From Myxococcales bacterium (GTDB lineage Bacteria > Myxococcota > Myxococcia > Myxococcales > JAJYLH01), in the NCBI GenBank assembly GCA_021787845.1, contig JAJYLH010000053.1, positions 1 through 37,646 on the forward strand: a stretch of 37,646 nt of DNA, written 5' to 3'. Shown here piece after piece: positions 16,133 through 24,025 of this stretch. The translations under genes were made by a program, and so were the position numbers. Positions within the stretch are counted from its first letter, which is position 1; each line of letters begins with the position of its first letter. A model generated the notes under the pieces. It was not told where the DNA came from. It saw only the letters and a list, made by a program, of their open reading frames with translations, and made no database searches.

Positions 16133-16387
16133 ATGCGTTGGACCAGCCGGTTTCTCGGGGTGCTCGCTGGCCTCGTCCTCGCCAGTTGCACGGTCCCGCC
16201 GAAGGTGATCATCCGCCGCGAAGTCAAGATTCTTCCGGAGCCGTGCCCGCCGCCGCCTCCTCCCGCGAAGCCTTGCCCCCAGCCGAAGCCCTGCCCCCCA
16301 CCGTCGCCGCCGCCGCCGGCAGCGTCCCCGCCGCCAACTTCCGCGGCGCCGCCTTCGGCTCCTGCACCTCTGGACCCCTCCCGGTAA
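16133..16387 (+). CDS. Small proline- and cysteine-rich lipoprotein
   Basis: The product has 84 residues. A signal peptide ending in LASC at residues 16-19 marks it as a lipoprotein. The mature part is almost entirely proline, alanine and serine with three Cys-Pro clusters (EPCPPPPPP, KPCPQPKPCPPPSPP). Such a chain would be extended and flexible and could reach from the outer membrane towards the peptidoglycan. The ribosome binding site, GGGAGGTGA just before the ATG, is one of the strongest in the window. I do not know its function. It lies between manC and the phosphomannomutase gene in the same direction. Confidence 0.7.
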   Translation: MRWTSRFLGVLAGLVLASCTVPPKVIIRREVKILPEPCPPPPPPAKPCPQPKPCPPPSPPPPAASPPPTSAAPPSAPAPLDPSR

Positions 16388-16525
16388 GCCTTCGGCGCCG
16401 ACTTGCTCCCGCTCTTGGCGTCGCGGCGGTCGAAAGCGTCGCGCGCGGCTCCGAGACGGCGCCAAGTCTTCCTTGAAACGCGCGGCGGGCGTTCCTAAGC
16501 TGCACGGCCCGACTCAGGAGCCGTC

Positions 16526-17941
16526 ATGCCATCGATTCCCGTCCACGTCTTTCGCGAGTACGACATCCGCGGGCTCGTCGCGACCGAGCTGACGCCCGAC
16601 TTCGCCCGCACGCTCGGCTTGGGCTTCGGCACCCATCTCAAGGAACGGCTGGGCTCCAGCTCGCCTTCCGCTCCCGAGCGCCGTCGAACAATCGCGCTCG
16701 GCCGGGACGTGCGCACCTCGTCGACGACGCTGCGCGACGCGCTGGTCGAAGGACTGACCGCGACGGGCGTGTCGGTCACCGACCTCGGCGTGGTGGCGAC
16801 GCCGCTCACCTACTTCGCGGCGAACACCCTCCCGGTCGACGGGCTCGCGATGATCACCGGCTCGCACAATCCGCCGGAGTTCAACGGCTTCAAGACCGGC
16901 GCGGGCAAGACCACCTTCCACGGGAGCGAAATCCAGGAGCTGCGCCGGGTGTGCGAGTCGGGCCGCTTCGCCACCTCGAGCACTCCAGGAGCGGTGTCGA
17001 CCCACGACATCATCGCGGACTACACGAAGTTCGTCCTCGGCAACATCGCGGTCGGCCCGCGCAAGCTGAAGGTGGTGGTCGACGCGGGGAACGGCTGCGG
17101 CGGGTTCATCGCGGTGCCGCTCCTCGAGAAGCTCGGGTTCGAGGTGGTCGGGCAGTTCATCGAGCCGGACGGCACGTTCCCGAACCACCACCCGGACCCG
17201 ACCGTGGTGAAGAACATCGAGCCGCTGATCGAGCGGGTGCGGCGGGAGAGAGCGGACGTCGGCATCGCCTACGACGGCGACGCGGACCGCATCGGCGCGG
17301 TCGACGACCAGGGGCGCATCCTCTGGGGCGACGAGCTGATGGTCCTTTTCGCGCGCGACATCCTCAAGGAAAAGCCGGGCGCGACGTTCGTCTCCGAGGT
17401 CAAGTGCTCGATGGCGATGTACGACGACATCGAGAAGCACGGCGGCCACGCGGTGATGTGGAAGGCCGGCCACTCGCTGATCAAGGCGAAGATGGCGGAG
17501 ACCGGGGCCGAGCTCGCGGGCGAGATGAGCGGGCACATCTTCTTCAAGAACCGCTACTTCGGCTTCGACGACGCCATCTACTCGACCTGCCGGCTGCTCG
17601 AGCTGATGTCGAAGTCGGACCGGCCGCTCTCCCGTCTGCTCGGCGATTTGCCGAAGACCTACGCCTCGCCGGAAATCCGGAGCGACTTCCCGGAGGAGCT
17701 GAAGTTTCGGGCGGTCGCCCTCGCGCGGGAGAAGCTGAAGAAGCTCGCGCCGACGACGGTCGACGTCGACGGCGTGCGCGCGATCTGGCCGGACGGCTGG
17801 GGGCTCGTGCGCGCGTCGAACACCCAGCCGCTCCTGGTGCTCCGGTTCGAGGCGACGACCGAGGCGCGGATGAGGGAGATCGAGGCGCTGGTGGAGGCGA
17901 CCCTGGCCGAGGTGCGGCGGGAGCTCGGGGCGGAGGGCTGA
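16526..17941 (+). CDS. manB: Phosphomannomutase/phosphoglucomutase
   Basis: This alpha-D-phosphohexomutase interconverts mannose-6-phosphate and mannose-1-phosphate, and often the glucose pair as well. All four family loops are intact: the catalytic phosphoserine loop TGSHNPPEFNGFK (Ser113), the Mg loop DGDADR (250-255), the sugar loop GEMSGH (332-337) and the phosphate-binding RASNTQP (429-435). The length of 471 residues is normal for the AlgC/ManB type. It supplies the manC product upstream, giving a GDP-mannose route, and the ROK kinase begins four bases after its stop, suggesting one operon for hexose activation. Confidence 0.94.
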   Translation: MPSIPVHVFREYDIRGLVATELTPDFARTLGLGFGTHLKERLGSSSPSAPERRRTIALGRDVRTSSTTLRDALVEGLTATGVSVTDLGVVATPLTYFAANTLPVDGLAMITGSHNPPEFNGFKTGAGKTTFHGSEIQELRRVCESGRFATSSTPGAVSTHDIIADYTKFVLGNIAVGPRKLKVVVDAGNGCGGFIAVPLLEKLGFEVVGQFIEPDGTFPNHHPDPTVVKNIEPLIERVRRERADVGIAYDGDADRIGAVDDQGRILWGDELMVLFARDILKEKPGATFVSEVKCSMAMYDDIEKHGGHAVMWKAGHSLIKAKMAETGAELAGEMSGHIFFKNRYFGFDDAIYSTCRLLELMSKSDRPLSRLLGDLPKTYASPEIRSDFPEELKFRAVALAREKLKKLAPTTVDVDGVRAIWPDGWGLVRASNTQPLLVLRFEATTEARMREIEALVEATLAEVRRELGAEG

Positions 17942-17945
17942 AGCG

Positions 17946-18896
17946 ATGCCGGTTAGCGACCCTCGGTTCGCCATCGGGCTCGACCTCGGCGGGACCAACG
18001 CGCGCGCGGCGGCGGTCGACGCGCAGGGCCGCATCCTGGCGCTGCACAAGCACCCTTTGGAGCAGCGCTCGCCAGAGGCGGCAGCGAAAGCACTGTCCAG
18101 GTGCGCCGCCGAGGTGCTGGCTCAGGTGCGACGGGACGCGGATTGCCTCGGGGTGGGGCTGGGGCTCGCCGGGCAGATCGACGCGGCGACCGGGCGGGTG
18201 CTGGTGGCGCCGAACCTCGGCTGGCGCGACGTCGACTTCCGCGAGCTCTTGTCGGCCGAGCTGGGGCGGCAAGTGCACCTCGCGAACGACCTGGCGGTGG
18301 CGGCGCTGGGGGAAGCGTCGGTGGGCGCGGCGCGCGGCTTTCGCGACGCGATTCTGGTCTTCGTCGGCAGCGGCATCGGCAGCGGGCTCATCTGCGACGG
18401 GCGCCTCTACCACGGCGCGCGCGGCCTTTCCGGCGAGCTCGGGCACATCAAGGTCCATCCGGGCGGGCGCCGGTGCGGCTGCGGCGAGCTCGGGTGCCTG
18501 GAGGCGTACGCCGGCGGCATCAACCTGGGTGTCCGCGCGGCCGAGCTGATGGCGCAGGGCCGCCAGTCCGCGCTCGTCTTCCCGGCCGGATTGCACCCGA
18601 CGATGTCGATGATCGAGGCGGCGGCGAACGAGGGTGACGAGCTGAGCCGGGAGCTGAGGGAAGAGGCGGCGGTGCTGGTGGGCGTCGCGGCGGCGAACCT
18701 GGTGACGCTGCTCAACCCGTCGGTGCTGATCCTCGGTGGGGGCGTGCTCACCGGCTCGCCGACGATGCGGTCGCGGGTGGAAGAGGTCGTGCGCCAGAAC
18801 GCCGGCCGCGCGGCGCTCAGCGGCCTGCTCGTCGTCGAGCCGACCCTGGGCGACGACGCCGGCGTCATCGGGGGCGCCTTCCTCGCCCGCGGGTAG
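17946..18896 (+). CDS. ROK-family sugar kinase, probably glucokinase
   Basis: This cytoplasmic kinase phosphorylates a hexose, most often glucose, at the 6 position. The 316-residue protein has the ATP-binding GLDLGGTNARAAAVD at its start and the ROK sugar-binding and zinc motif GHIKVHPGG at about 166-174. The zinc motif continues as CGCGELGCLE at 177-186, with all three cysteines and the histidine present. There is no N-terminal helix-turn-helix, so it is an enzyme and not a repressor. It lies four bases after the hexomutase stop and ten bases before the methylase gene, so it likely feeds hexose-6-phosphate to that mutase. N-acetylglucosamine, mannose or fructose are other possible substrates. 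Confidence 0.88.
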   Translation: MPVSDPRFAIGLDLGGTNARAAAVDAQGRILALHKHPLEQRSPEAAAKALSRCAAEVLAQVRRDADCLGVGLGLAGQIDAATGRVLVAPNLGWRDVDFRELLSAELGRQVHLANDLAVAALGEASVGAARGFRDAILVFVGSGIGSGLICDGRLYHGARGLSGELGHIKVHPGGRRCGCGELGCLEAYAGGINLGVRAAELMAQGRQSALVFPAGLHPTMSMIEAAANEGDELSRELREEAAVLVGVAAANLVTLLNPSVLILGGGVLTGSPTMRSRVEEVVRQNAGRAALSGLLVVEPTLGDDAGVIGGAFLARG

Positions 18897-18907
18897 GATT
18901 CGCGTCG

Positions 18908-19777
18908 ATGCCCGCGCCCGCCCAACTCGCCGATCGGGAGGGCTCTCGGCCACCGGGACTGAAGCCGTACCTCAAGTGGGCTGGCGGCAAGCGCAAGCTC
19001 GTCGCGGAGCTGCTGCCGCATCTGGAGGTCGGGCGAACGCGTCGGCTGGTCGAGCCGTTCTGCGGAAGCGCTGCCGTTAGCCTCGCGTTGCACGACCGGT
19101 TCGGCCGCTTCTGGCTCAACGACACGAACCCCGACGTCATCGCGGTGCTGGAGGCGCTACGGGACAATCCCTCCGCGTTGATCGAGGAGACGCGCGAGCT
19201 GTTCGTTCCGGAGAATAACGTCGACACGCGCTACTACGAGCTCCGAGCCGAACTCAACGGGCGGCCGCCGCGCAGTAGGACAGCGCTCTTCCTCTATTTG
19301 AACCGCCACGGGTACAACGGGCTGTGTCGCTATAACGCCTCGGGCGAATTCAACGTCCCGTTCGGTCGGTACAAGAACCCGGGAGCGCCGCTCGAGGAGC
19401 TCCACGCCGCGCGCGCGCTCGCGCGGAAAGCACACCTGACCAGCGACGATTTTCGCGCGGTGATGGTTGAGTGCAGGAAGGGCGACACCGTCTACTGCGA
19501 CCCGCCCTACGTGCCGCTGTCGAAGACCGCGAGCTTCACGAAGTACGCGGTGCGCGACTTCGGTCGTGCTGACCAGGAGGCACTTGTCGAAGCGGCGGTC
19601 CAGGCGGCGAAGCGAGGCGCGACGGTAGTGGTTTCGAACCACGCGACCGAGGAGACGAGAAGGCGCTATCGCCGAGCCGGCGCGCATGTTCACGAGGTGG
19701 ATGTCAAGCGGAGCATCTCGTGCGATGGCTCGAACCGGGCCGTGGTTCGCGAAGTCATTGCCGTGTTCCGGGCCTGA
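18908..19777 (+). CDS. dam: Dam-family DNA adenine-N6 methyltransferase
   Basis: The product has 289 residues. KPYLKWAGGKRKLVAELLP at about 18-36 is the family start motif. VEPFCGSAAVSLALHD near 49-63 is the SAM-binding motif I, and DPPY at 198-201 is the catalytic motif IV. These define the D12 class (alpha group), which includes Dam and DpnM enzymes that methylate adenine in GATC. No restriction gene is adjacent, so it is an orphan methylase or follows the upstream sugar operon by position only. A cluster of GATC sites (family B repeat) begins 14 bases after its stop. Target specificity is inferred from the family. Confidence 0.88.
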   Translation: MPAPAQLADREGSRPPGLKPYLKWAGGKRKLVAELLPHLEVGRTRRLVEPFCGSAAVSLALHDRFGRFWLNDTNPDVIAVLEALRDNPSALIEETRELFVPENNVDTRYYELRAELNGRPPRSRTALFLYLNRHGYNGLCRYNASGEFNVPFGRYKNPGAPLEELHAARALARKAHLTSDDFRAVMVECRKGDTVYCDPPYVPLSKTASFTKYAVRDFGRADQEALVEAAVQAAKRGATVVVSNHATEETRRRYRRAGAHVHEVDVKRSISCDGSNRAVVREVIAVFRA

Positions 19778-19790
19778 TGGTCAGGCTCCG

Positions 19791-19830
19791 AATCGGACCG
19801 ATCGGTCGGATCGGTCCGATCGGTCATTTT
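19791..19830. terminator. Family B GATC-rich hairpin (copy 2), likely terminator after dam
   Basis: GGACCGATC (19795-19803) and GATCGGTCC (19809-19817) form a perfect 9-bp stem around a 5-base loop. Another unit and then TTTT follow. It sits between the dam gene and the convergent unknown gene ending at 19867, where a terminator is expected. It contains three GATC sites. Confidence 0.6.
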
Positions 19831-19866
19831 CGTGGCCAGGCATCCGCTGCGCTGGGACGGTCCGCT

Positions 19867-20463
19867 TCAGTCCAGCTCGATCATCCGGAACCGGTCGCCC
19901 TGTGGCTTCTGGTCAGCGGGAGCCTTGCCGTTGTCCTGCTGGGCTCCTGGCGTCGCGGCAGGCGGCGGCGCTGCCGGTGAACGAGAGGGGTTCGCCCCTG
20001 CCGGCGCGCGCTGGGCGTTGGCCGGCGGCTGGCCGTAGAGCTCCCGGTTGTAGATCGAGTCGCGCGCCGGGGGCACGGAGGGGGGCGGAGGGCTCACGCT
20101 CGGCGGCGGCGCTGGCGCTGTGGGGCGGCGGTACTCGGTCACGTCGACGTTGCCGGTCGGCGTCCGGACCTGGAGGTGCTCCCCGTTGACGATGAACTTC
20201 TCCAGGATCGGGTCGCCCGGGCGCTGGGTCTTCAGCCGCCGGAGCAAGCCCGCGAAGGTCTCGTCGCCCACCTCGTCGTAGCCCTTGGGCGTCGCCTCGA
20301 GGGTCGCCTGGCCGATGGTGGAAAGGCCGTCCAAGACGTAGGTCGCGGTCAGCTCCACCGCCAGCTCGACGAGCTCCTGCCGATCGAGAGCGGAAAAGCG
20401 CTGCCGCAGCGCTTCCATCTCTCTCGCCAGCGGGTCGGGCGCCTTCGGCGTCGGGTCGCTCAT
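19867..20463 (-). CDS. Unknown protein with disordered Pro/Ala-rich tail
   Basis: I do not recognise this 198-residue protein. Residues 1-115 look folded and mainly helical (REMEALRQRFSALDRQELVE, then ELTATYVLDGLSTIGQATLE), ending with a short beta-rich piece (EHLQVRTPTGNVDVTEYRRP). The rest is low-complexity Pro, Ala and Ser, finishing GDRFRMIELD. No signal peptide is seen. Its ATG directly follows the stop of the pentapeptide-repeat gene with no base between (TAG then ATG), so translation of the two is almost certainly coupled. The pair is divergent from the Ycf46-like operon. Confidence 0.72.
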   Translation of the reverse strand: MSDPTPKAPDPLAREMEALRQRFSALDRQELVELAVELTATYVLDGLSTIGQATLEATPKGYDEVGDETFAGLLRRLKTQRPGDPILEKFIVNGEHLQVRTPTGNVDVTEYRRPTAPAPPPSVSPPPPSVPPARDSIYNRELYGQPPANAQRAPAGANPSRSPAAPPPAATPGAQQDNGKAPADQKPQGDRFRMIELD

Positions 20464-21141
20464 CTACAGCTCCACCTCGGTCTCGGGCGAGAGGTCGACC
20501 GGCACCGGCAGCGCGGTCCCCACCAGCGTCGCGCCGCGAAAGCTCGTCGCCTCCAGGAGCGTCCCGGTGAAGTCGCACCCGACCAGGGTCGCCCGGCGGA
20601 AGCTCGCCGCCCTGAGGCTCGCGCCCCGCAGGTCGCAGTCGATGAGCGTCGCGCCGTCGAAGGCGCTGCGGTCGAGGGGAGCGCCACCGGTGCGGGAGTC
20701 CGAGAAGGAGACGCGGACCAGGGTCGCCCCGCGGAAAGAGGCGCGGATGAGCGGCGTCTCCTCGAACCGGGCCACCGCCAGGCGAGAGCGGTCCAGCTTG
20801 ACGTTCATCGCCTGGCAGCCGTGGACCCGGAGGCGGCGCGCGTGGAAGCCGGTCCAGTCGGCCTCGTTGAGCTCGGAGAAGTAGAGCTCGACCCGGCTCG
20901 CCCTCGATTCGCTCAAGAGCGCGCCCCGCAGGTTGGTGGAGACGAAGGTGGTCGACTCGAACGCCGAGCTGGACAGATCCGCTTCCCCAAAATCGCAGCG
21001 CTCCAGGACCACAGCGCTGAGGTCGGCGTTGGGGCCGTGGAGCGAGCGCAGGGCGACGTCGGTCACCCGGTCACCGCGAAATCCCCGGACCTCGCGAAAG
21101 CGGCTGAGCGCGAGATCGTCCTGATGTCGAGTGAATTCCAT
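20464..21141 (-). CDS. Pentapeptide-repeat protein
   Basis: From the ATG at 21141 the protein has 225 residues, and nearly the whole length follows the A(D/N)LXX pentapeptide rhythm. Examples are LERCDFGEADLSSSAFESTT, RASFRGATLVRVSFSDS and FDGATLIDCDLRGASLRAAS. Such repeats fold into a right-handed quadrilateral beta helix. Some members mimic DNA and protect gyrase; most have no known role. This one has no signal peptide and no clear second domain. It is coupled to the unknown gene after it and faces the AAA+ ATPase gene across 264 bases. A role as a scaffold for that divergent operon is a guess from position only. Confidence 0.85.
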   Translation of the reverse strand: MEFTRHQDDLALSRFREVRGFRGDRVTDVALRSLHGPNADLSAVVLERCDFGEADLSSSAFESTTFVSTNLRGALLSESRASRVELYFSELNEADWTGFHARRLRVHGCQAMNVKLDRSRLAVARFEETPLIRASFRGATLVRVSFSDSRTGGAPLDRSAFDGATLIDCDLRGASLRAASFRRATLVGCDFTGTLLEATSFRGATLVGTALPVPVDLSPETEVEL

Positions 21142-21250
21142 CGAGGGGCCGACTCTGGCACGGCTGACGGTCGAGCGGCAAGCCTGGGGCGAAGGAGAGG
21201 GCGGATCCGCGTCGTCGTTTCCCGCCGGCCCGCTGCGGCGCCTGCGAGAG

Positions 21251-21291
21251 CCGACCGATCGGTCGGATGGGACCGATCGGTCCGATCGGAC
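21251..21291. repeat. Family B GATC-rich repeat (copy 3) in a divergent promoter region
   Basis: Two perfect palindromes lie side by side: CCGACCGATCGGTCGG (21251-21266) and GGACCGATCGGTCC (21270-21283). They sit between the divergent pentapeptide and AAA+ ATPase genes, where promoters for both must lie. Three GATC sites are present. A regulatory role is possible here, unlike at copies downstream of genes. Confidence 0.65.
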
Positions 21292-21405
21292 GGGCGGATG
21301 CCGGTCAACGCGCCGGCCGGGACCCGCGCGTCTTGCGCCGTGCGCTGCTGCCGCGCCTCGTTCTCGGTTTGCGTCGCGACGAAGTCGCGTGGTACCGATG
21401 CTCGA

Positions 21406-23163
21406 ATGAGCCGAGGTGCTTCCGACATCGACCCCTTCGCCGGCCCCGCGCCGGTGCCCTACGCGCGTCCGGTGACCGCCGACCGCGCGCGCGCGACCCC
21501 CGCGCCTGCGCCAGCGCGCGCGCCTGAGGCGAGCCAACCGGCCGAGCCCCCAGCGGAAGCGGCGCCGCCCCCGTCGAACGAGGCAGCAGCGCTCAAGGAG
21601 GCCAGCGAAGAGGCCAACGCGATGCGCCAGGTCGACAAGGACCTGGAGTTCCTCATTCGCGCCCGCTACGCGGTGCTCTACATGCTGACGAGCGAGGAGC
21701 GGCGGGCGGAGGAGACCATCCGCCGCGTCGGCCACGCCCGCTCGATGAAGGTCTTCGTCTGGTCGATCACCGAGGGGATGAAGCTGACCGACGGCTCCGC
21801 CGCCGACTGGAACCCGACCGAGTACAAGGACCCGCTCAAGGCGCTCCAGTTCGTGCTCGACCGCGACGTGCGCGGCCTCTTCGTCTTCCGCGACGCGCAC
21901 CCGTACCAGAAGAACCCGGAGTTCGTACGCAAGCTCCGCGACGTCGCGCGCAAGCTCAAGGAGACGAAGAAGACCCTCATCCTGCTCGCGAGCGTGCTCG
22001 CCGTGCCGCCCGAGATGGAGAAAGAGGTCGCGGTCGTCGAATATCCTTTGCCTGGAATTCCAGAGATCACCGAGATCTTCGATAAGACCCTGCGCACGGC
22101 GCAGGAGGCGTTCGGGCGCGAGCTGGAGCTGGACCAGCGCGAGCGCGAGCGGCTGGTGGAAGGGGCGCTGGGGCTGACCGCGGACGAGGCGGAGAACGTC
22201 TTCGCGAAGAGCCTGGTGCAGAAGGGCACCCTCGACATCGACGTCGTGCTCCGGGAGAAGGAGCGCATCGTCAAGAAGAGCGGCATCCTCGAGTTCTTCC
22301 CGACGCAGGAGACGATGGACGGCATCGGCGGCCTCGACCGGCTGAAGGACTGGCTCAAGAAGCGGCAGAGCGCGTTCGGGAAGGCGGCGCGCGACTACGG
22401 GTTGCCGCGGCCGAAGGGCATCCTCCTCATCGGCGTGCCCGGCTGCGGGAAGTCGCTGACCGCGAAGGCGGTGGGGACCTTCTGGCGGCTGCCGCTCTTG
22501 CGGCTGGACATGGGCAAGGTCTTCGCCGGCCTCGTCGGGTCGAGCGAGGAGAACATGCGCCGGGCGATCATGATGGCGGAAGCGGTAGCGCCCAGCGTCT
22601 TGTGGCTCGACGAGTTGGAGAAGGGGCTCGCGGGCACCGGCAGCTCGAACAACACCGACGGCGGCACCGCGGCGCGCGTCTTCGGCTCGTTCGTGAGCTG
22701 GCTGCAGGAGAAGACTTCGCCGGTGTTCGTCATCGCCACCGCCAACGACGTCTCGCAGCTCCCGCCGGAGCTGATGCGCAAGGGCCGCTTCGACGAGATC
22801 TTCTTCGCGGACCTGCCGACCCAGCCGGAGCGGGAGGAGATCTGGCGCATCCATTTCAAGAAGCGGAGGCGGGACCCGGCGAAGTACGACATCGCGGGGC
22901 TGGGGAAGGCGAGCGACCAGATGAGCGGCGCCGAAATCGAGCAGGCGGTGGTGGCCGCGATGTTCGACGCCTTCTACGACCAGGCCGAGGTGAGCGACCA
23001 GCACGTGATGAAGGCGCTCTCGGAGACGGTGCCGCTCAGCCGGACGATGAAGGAGAAAATCCTCGACATGCGTGCCTGGTGTCGCGCGCGGGCGCGGCCG
23101 GCGTCGAGCGCCTGGGCGGACACGCTCACCCCGGAAGGCACCCGGCAGATCGAGACGTCGTGA
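21406..23163 (+). CDS. AAA+ ATPase, Ycf46-like
   Basis: The 585-residue protein starts at an ATG at 21406. Residues 1-75 are Pro/Ala-rich and probably disordered. Residues 85-240 (DKDLEFLIRARYAVLYMLTS, EERRAEETI) match the N-terminal domain of the Ycf46 group known from cyanobacteria and plastids. The AAA core follows: Walker A GVPGCGKS with Lys349, Walker B VLWLDELEKG at 398-407, sensor region VFVIATANDVSQLPPELMRK, and GRFDEIFF with the arginine of the SRH. The family's client is unknown; a cyanobacterial homologue has been tied to inorganic-carbon responses. It leads an apparent operon with DUF1257 and DUF2997 proteins, the usual partners. It is not a protease, since no protease domain is present. 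Confidence 0.87.
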   Translation: MSRGASDIDPFAGPAPVPYARPVTADRARATPAPAPARAPEASQPAEPPAEAAPPPSNEAAALKEASEEANAMRQVDKDLEFLIRARYAVLYMLTSEERRAEETIRRVGHARSMKVFVWSITEGMKLTDGSAADWNPTEYKDPLKALQFVLDRDVRGLFVFRDAHPYQKNPEFVRKLRDVARKLKETKKTLILLASVLAVPPEMEKEVAVVEYPLPGIPEITEIFDKTLRTAQEAFGRELELDQRERERLVEGALGLTADEAENVFAKSLVQKGTLDIDVVLREKERIVKKSGILEFFPTQETMDGIGGLDRLKDWLKKRQSAFGKAARDYGLPRPKGILLIGVPGCGKSLTAKAVGTFWRLPLLRLDMGKVFAGLVGSSEENMRRAIMMAEAVAPSVLWLDELEKGLAGTGSSNNTDGGTAARVFGSFVSWLQEKTSPVFVIATANDVSQLPPELMRKGRFDEIFFADLPTQPEREEIWRIHFKKRRRDPAKYDIAGLGKASDQMSGAEIEQAVVAAMFDAFYDQAEVSDQHVMKALSETVPLSRTMKEKILDMRAWCRARARPASSAWADTLTPEGTRQIETS

Positions 23164-23171
23164 GGTCGAGT

Positions 23172-23263
23172 CGTAGGATGGGTGAAGCCGTAGGATGGGT
23201 GAAGCGCAGCCCATCAGCAGCGCCCCTGACGATGGGCTCCGCTACGCTCCACCCATCCTGCGG
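23172..23263. repeat. Family C palindromic repeat between the ATPase and DUF1257 genes
   Basis: A partial copy (CGTAGGATGGGTGAAG, 23172-23187) is followed by a full hairpin. The left arm at 23189-23215 begins CCGTAGGATGGGTGAAGCG; the right arm at 23231-23263 reads back as CCGCAGGATGGGTGGAGCG. This GTAGGATGGGTGgAGCGNAGC word is one I know as a frequent intergenic repeat in many proteobacteria. It forms a long imperfect stem and may attenuate or stabilise the operon mRNA. Confidence 0.8.
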
Positions 23264-23304
23264 TGACCGGCAGTGATCGCACCGCGTGGTCAGGAGAAGC
23301 GCTG

Positions 23305-23757
23305 ATGTCCCACTTCACGAACATCGACACGAAGATCACCGACCTCGTGTGCCTGAAGGCGGCGCTGGAGGACCTGGGGCTCGCGTTCGACGAGGCGACC
23401 GAGAACCAGCTCGTCTACGTCAAGGGCTGGCGGGGCGCGCAGCAGCAGGCGGAGCTCTCCATCCACATGACCTCGCACTACGACGTGGGCGTGCGGCAGA
23501 ACGCGGATGGCACCTTCGGGCTCGTCGGCGACTGGTGGGCGATCGAGGAGGAGACGGAAGAAAAGCAGGAGGTGCTCCAGCAGCGGCTCTTGCAGCGGTA
23601 CGCCTTCCACAAGGCGAAGAGCGAGGCGAAGAAGCAGGGCTTCACCATCGACAGCGAGGACGTGGCGCAGGACGGGACCATCCGGCTGAGCGTCTCGCGC
23701 GACGCGCCGGCGGAGGTGCAGGTCGACACCAGCGTCAAGCTGGGCGTGACCCGGTAG
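23305..23757 (+). CDS. DUF1257 protein (Ycf35-like)
   Basis: The 150-residue soluble protein starts at an ATG with AGGAG eight bases upstream. MSHFTNIDTKITDLVCLKAA followed by LEDLGLAFDE is the typical DUF1257 opening. HYDVGVRQNADGTFGLVGDW followed by W is the central signature, and the C-terminal QRYAFHKAKSEAKKQGF segment is also typical. The family includes Ycf35, encoded in red algal plastids and cyanobacteria. Its biochemical role is unknown. It lies between the Ycf46-like ATPase and DUF2997 genes, an order seen in cyanobacteria, so it is likely a partner of that ATPase. The 141-base gap upstream is occupied by the family C hairpin. Confidence 0.88.
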   Translation: MSHFTNIDTKITDLVCLKAALEDLGLAFDEATENQLVYVKGWRGAQQQAELSIHMTSHYDVGVRQNADGTFGLVGDWWAIEEETEEKQEVLQQRLLQRYAFHKAKSEAKKQGFTIDSEDVAQDGTIRLSVSRDAPAEVQVDTSVKLGVTR

Positions 23758-23815
23758 ATCGAATCGGTGGGCGGCTGCGCCGGCGTCGGGCGAGAGGGCT
23801 CTTAGGAGGCAGAGG

Positions 23816-24010
23816 ATGGGCGGCAAGCAGGTGATGGAAATCGAGATTCTCCCCTCGGGCGAGGTGAAGATCCAGGTCAAGGGGGTGCCGGGGCCGTCCT
23901 GCGAGCACGTCAGCAAGGAGTTGGAGGACCAGCTCGGGGCGGTGACCAACCGGCAGCACACCGGCGAGTTCTTCGAGGAGTCCGGCGACAGCGGTGCCGG
24001 CTCTCATTAG
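23816..24010 (+). CDS. DUF2997 small protein
   Basis: The product has 64 residues. MEIEILPSGEVKIQVKGVPG followed by PSCEHVSKELEDQLG matches DUF2997, including the central glycine and the conserved cysteine in SCEHV. GGAGG lies upstream of the ATG at 23816; a second in-frame ATG at 23834 would give the more usual family length, beginning MEIEI. It is a small alpha/beta protein of unknown function that typically accompanies DUF1257. The acidic C-terminal tail, GEFFEESGDSGAGSH, may mediate contacts. The FHA gene starts 16 bases later, which ties this small protein to that fusion by operon. Confidence 0.85.
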   Translation: MGGKQVMEIEILPSGEVKIQVKGVPGPSCEHVSKELEDQLGAVTNRQHTGEFFEESGDSGAGSH

Positions 24011-24025
24011 CCCTGCTGAGCGGCG

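Noticed and set aside
17946-18896. ROK-type transcriptional repressor
   Set aside because: There is no N-terminal helix-turn-helix; the protein starts directly with the ATP-binding motif of the kinases.
18908-19777. Restriction-modification system
   Set aside because: No endonuclease or specificity gene lies beside the methylase; neighbours are a sugar kinase and unknown or pentapeptide proteins.
20464-23214. Minus-strand open frame of about 900 codons across the AAA+ ATPase gene
   Set aside because: Only its last 225 codons (20464-21141) look like a protein, the pentapeptide-repeat gene. The rest mirrors the ATPase gene with His/Arg/Leu-rich shadow composition.
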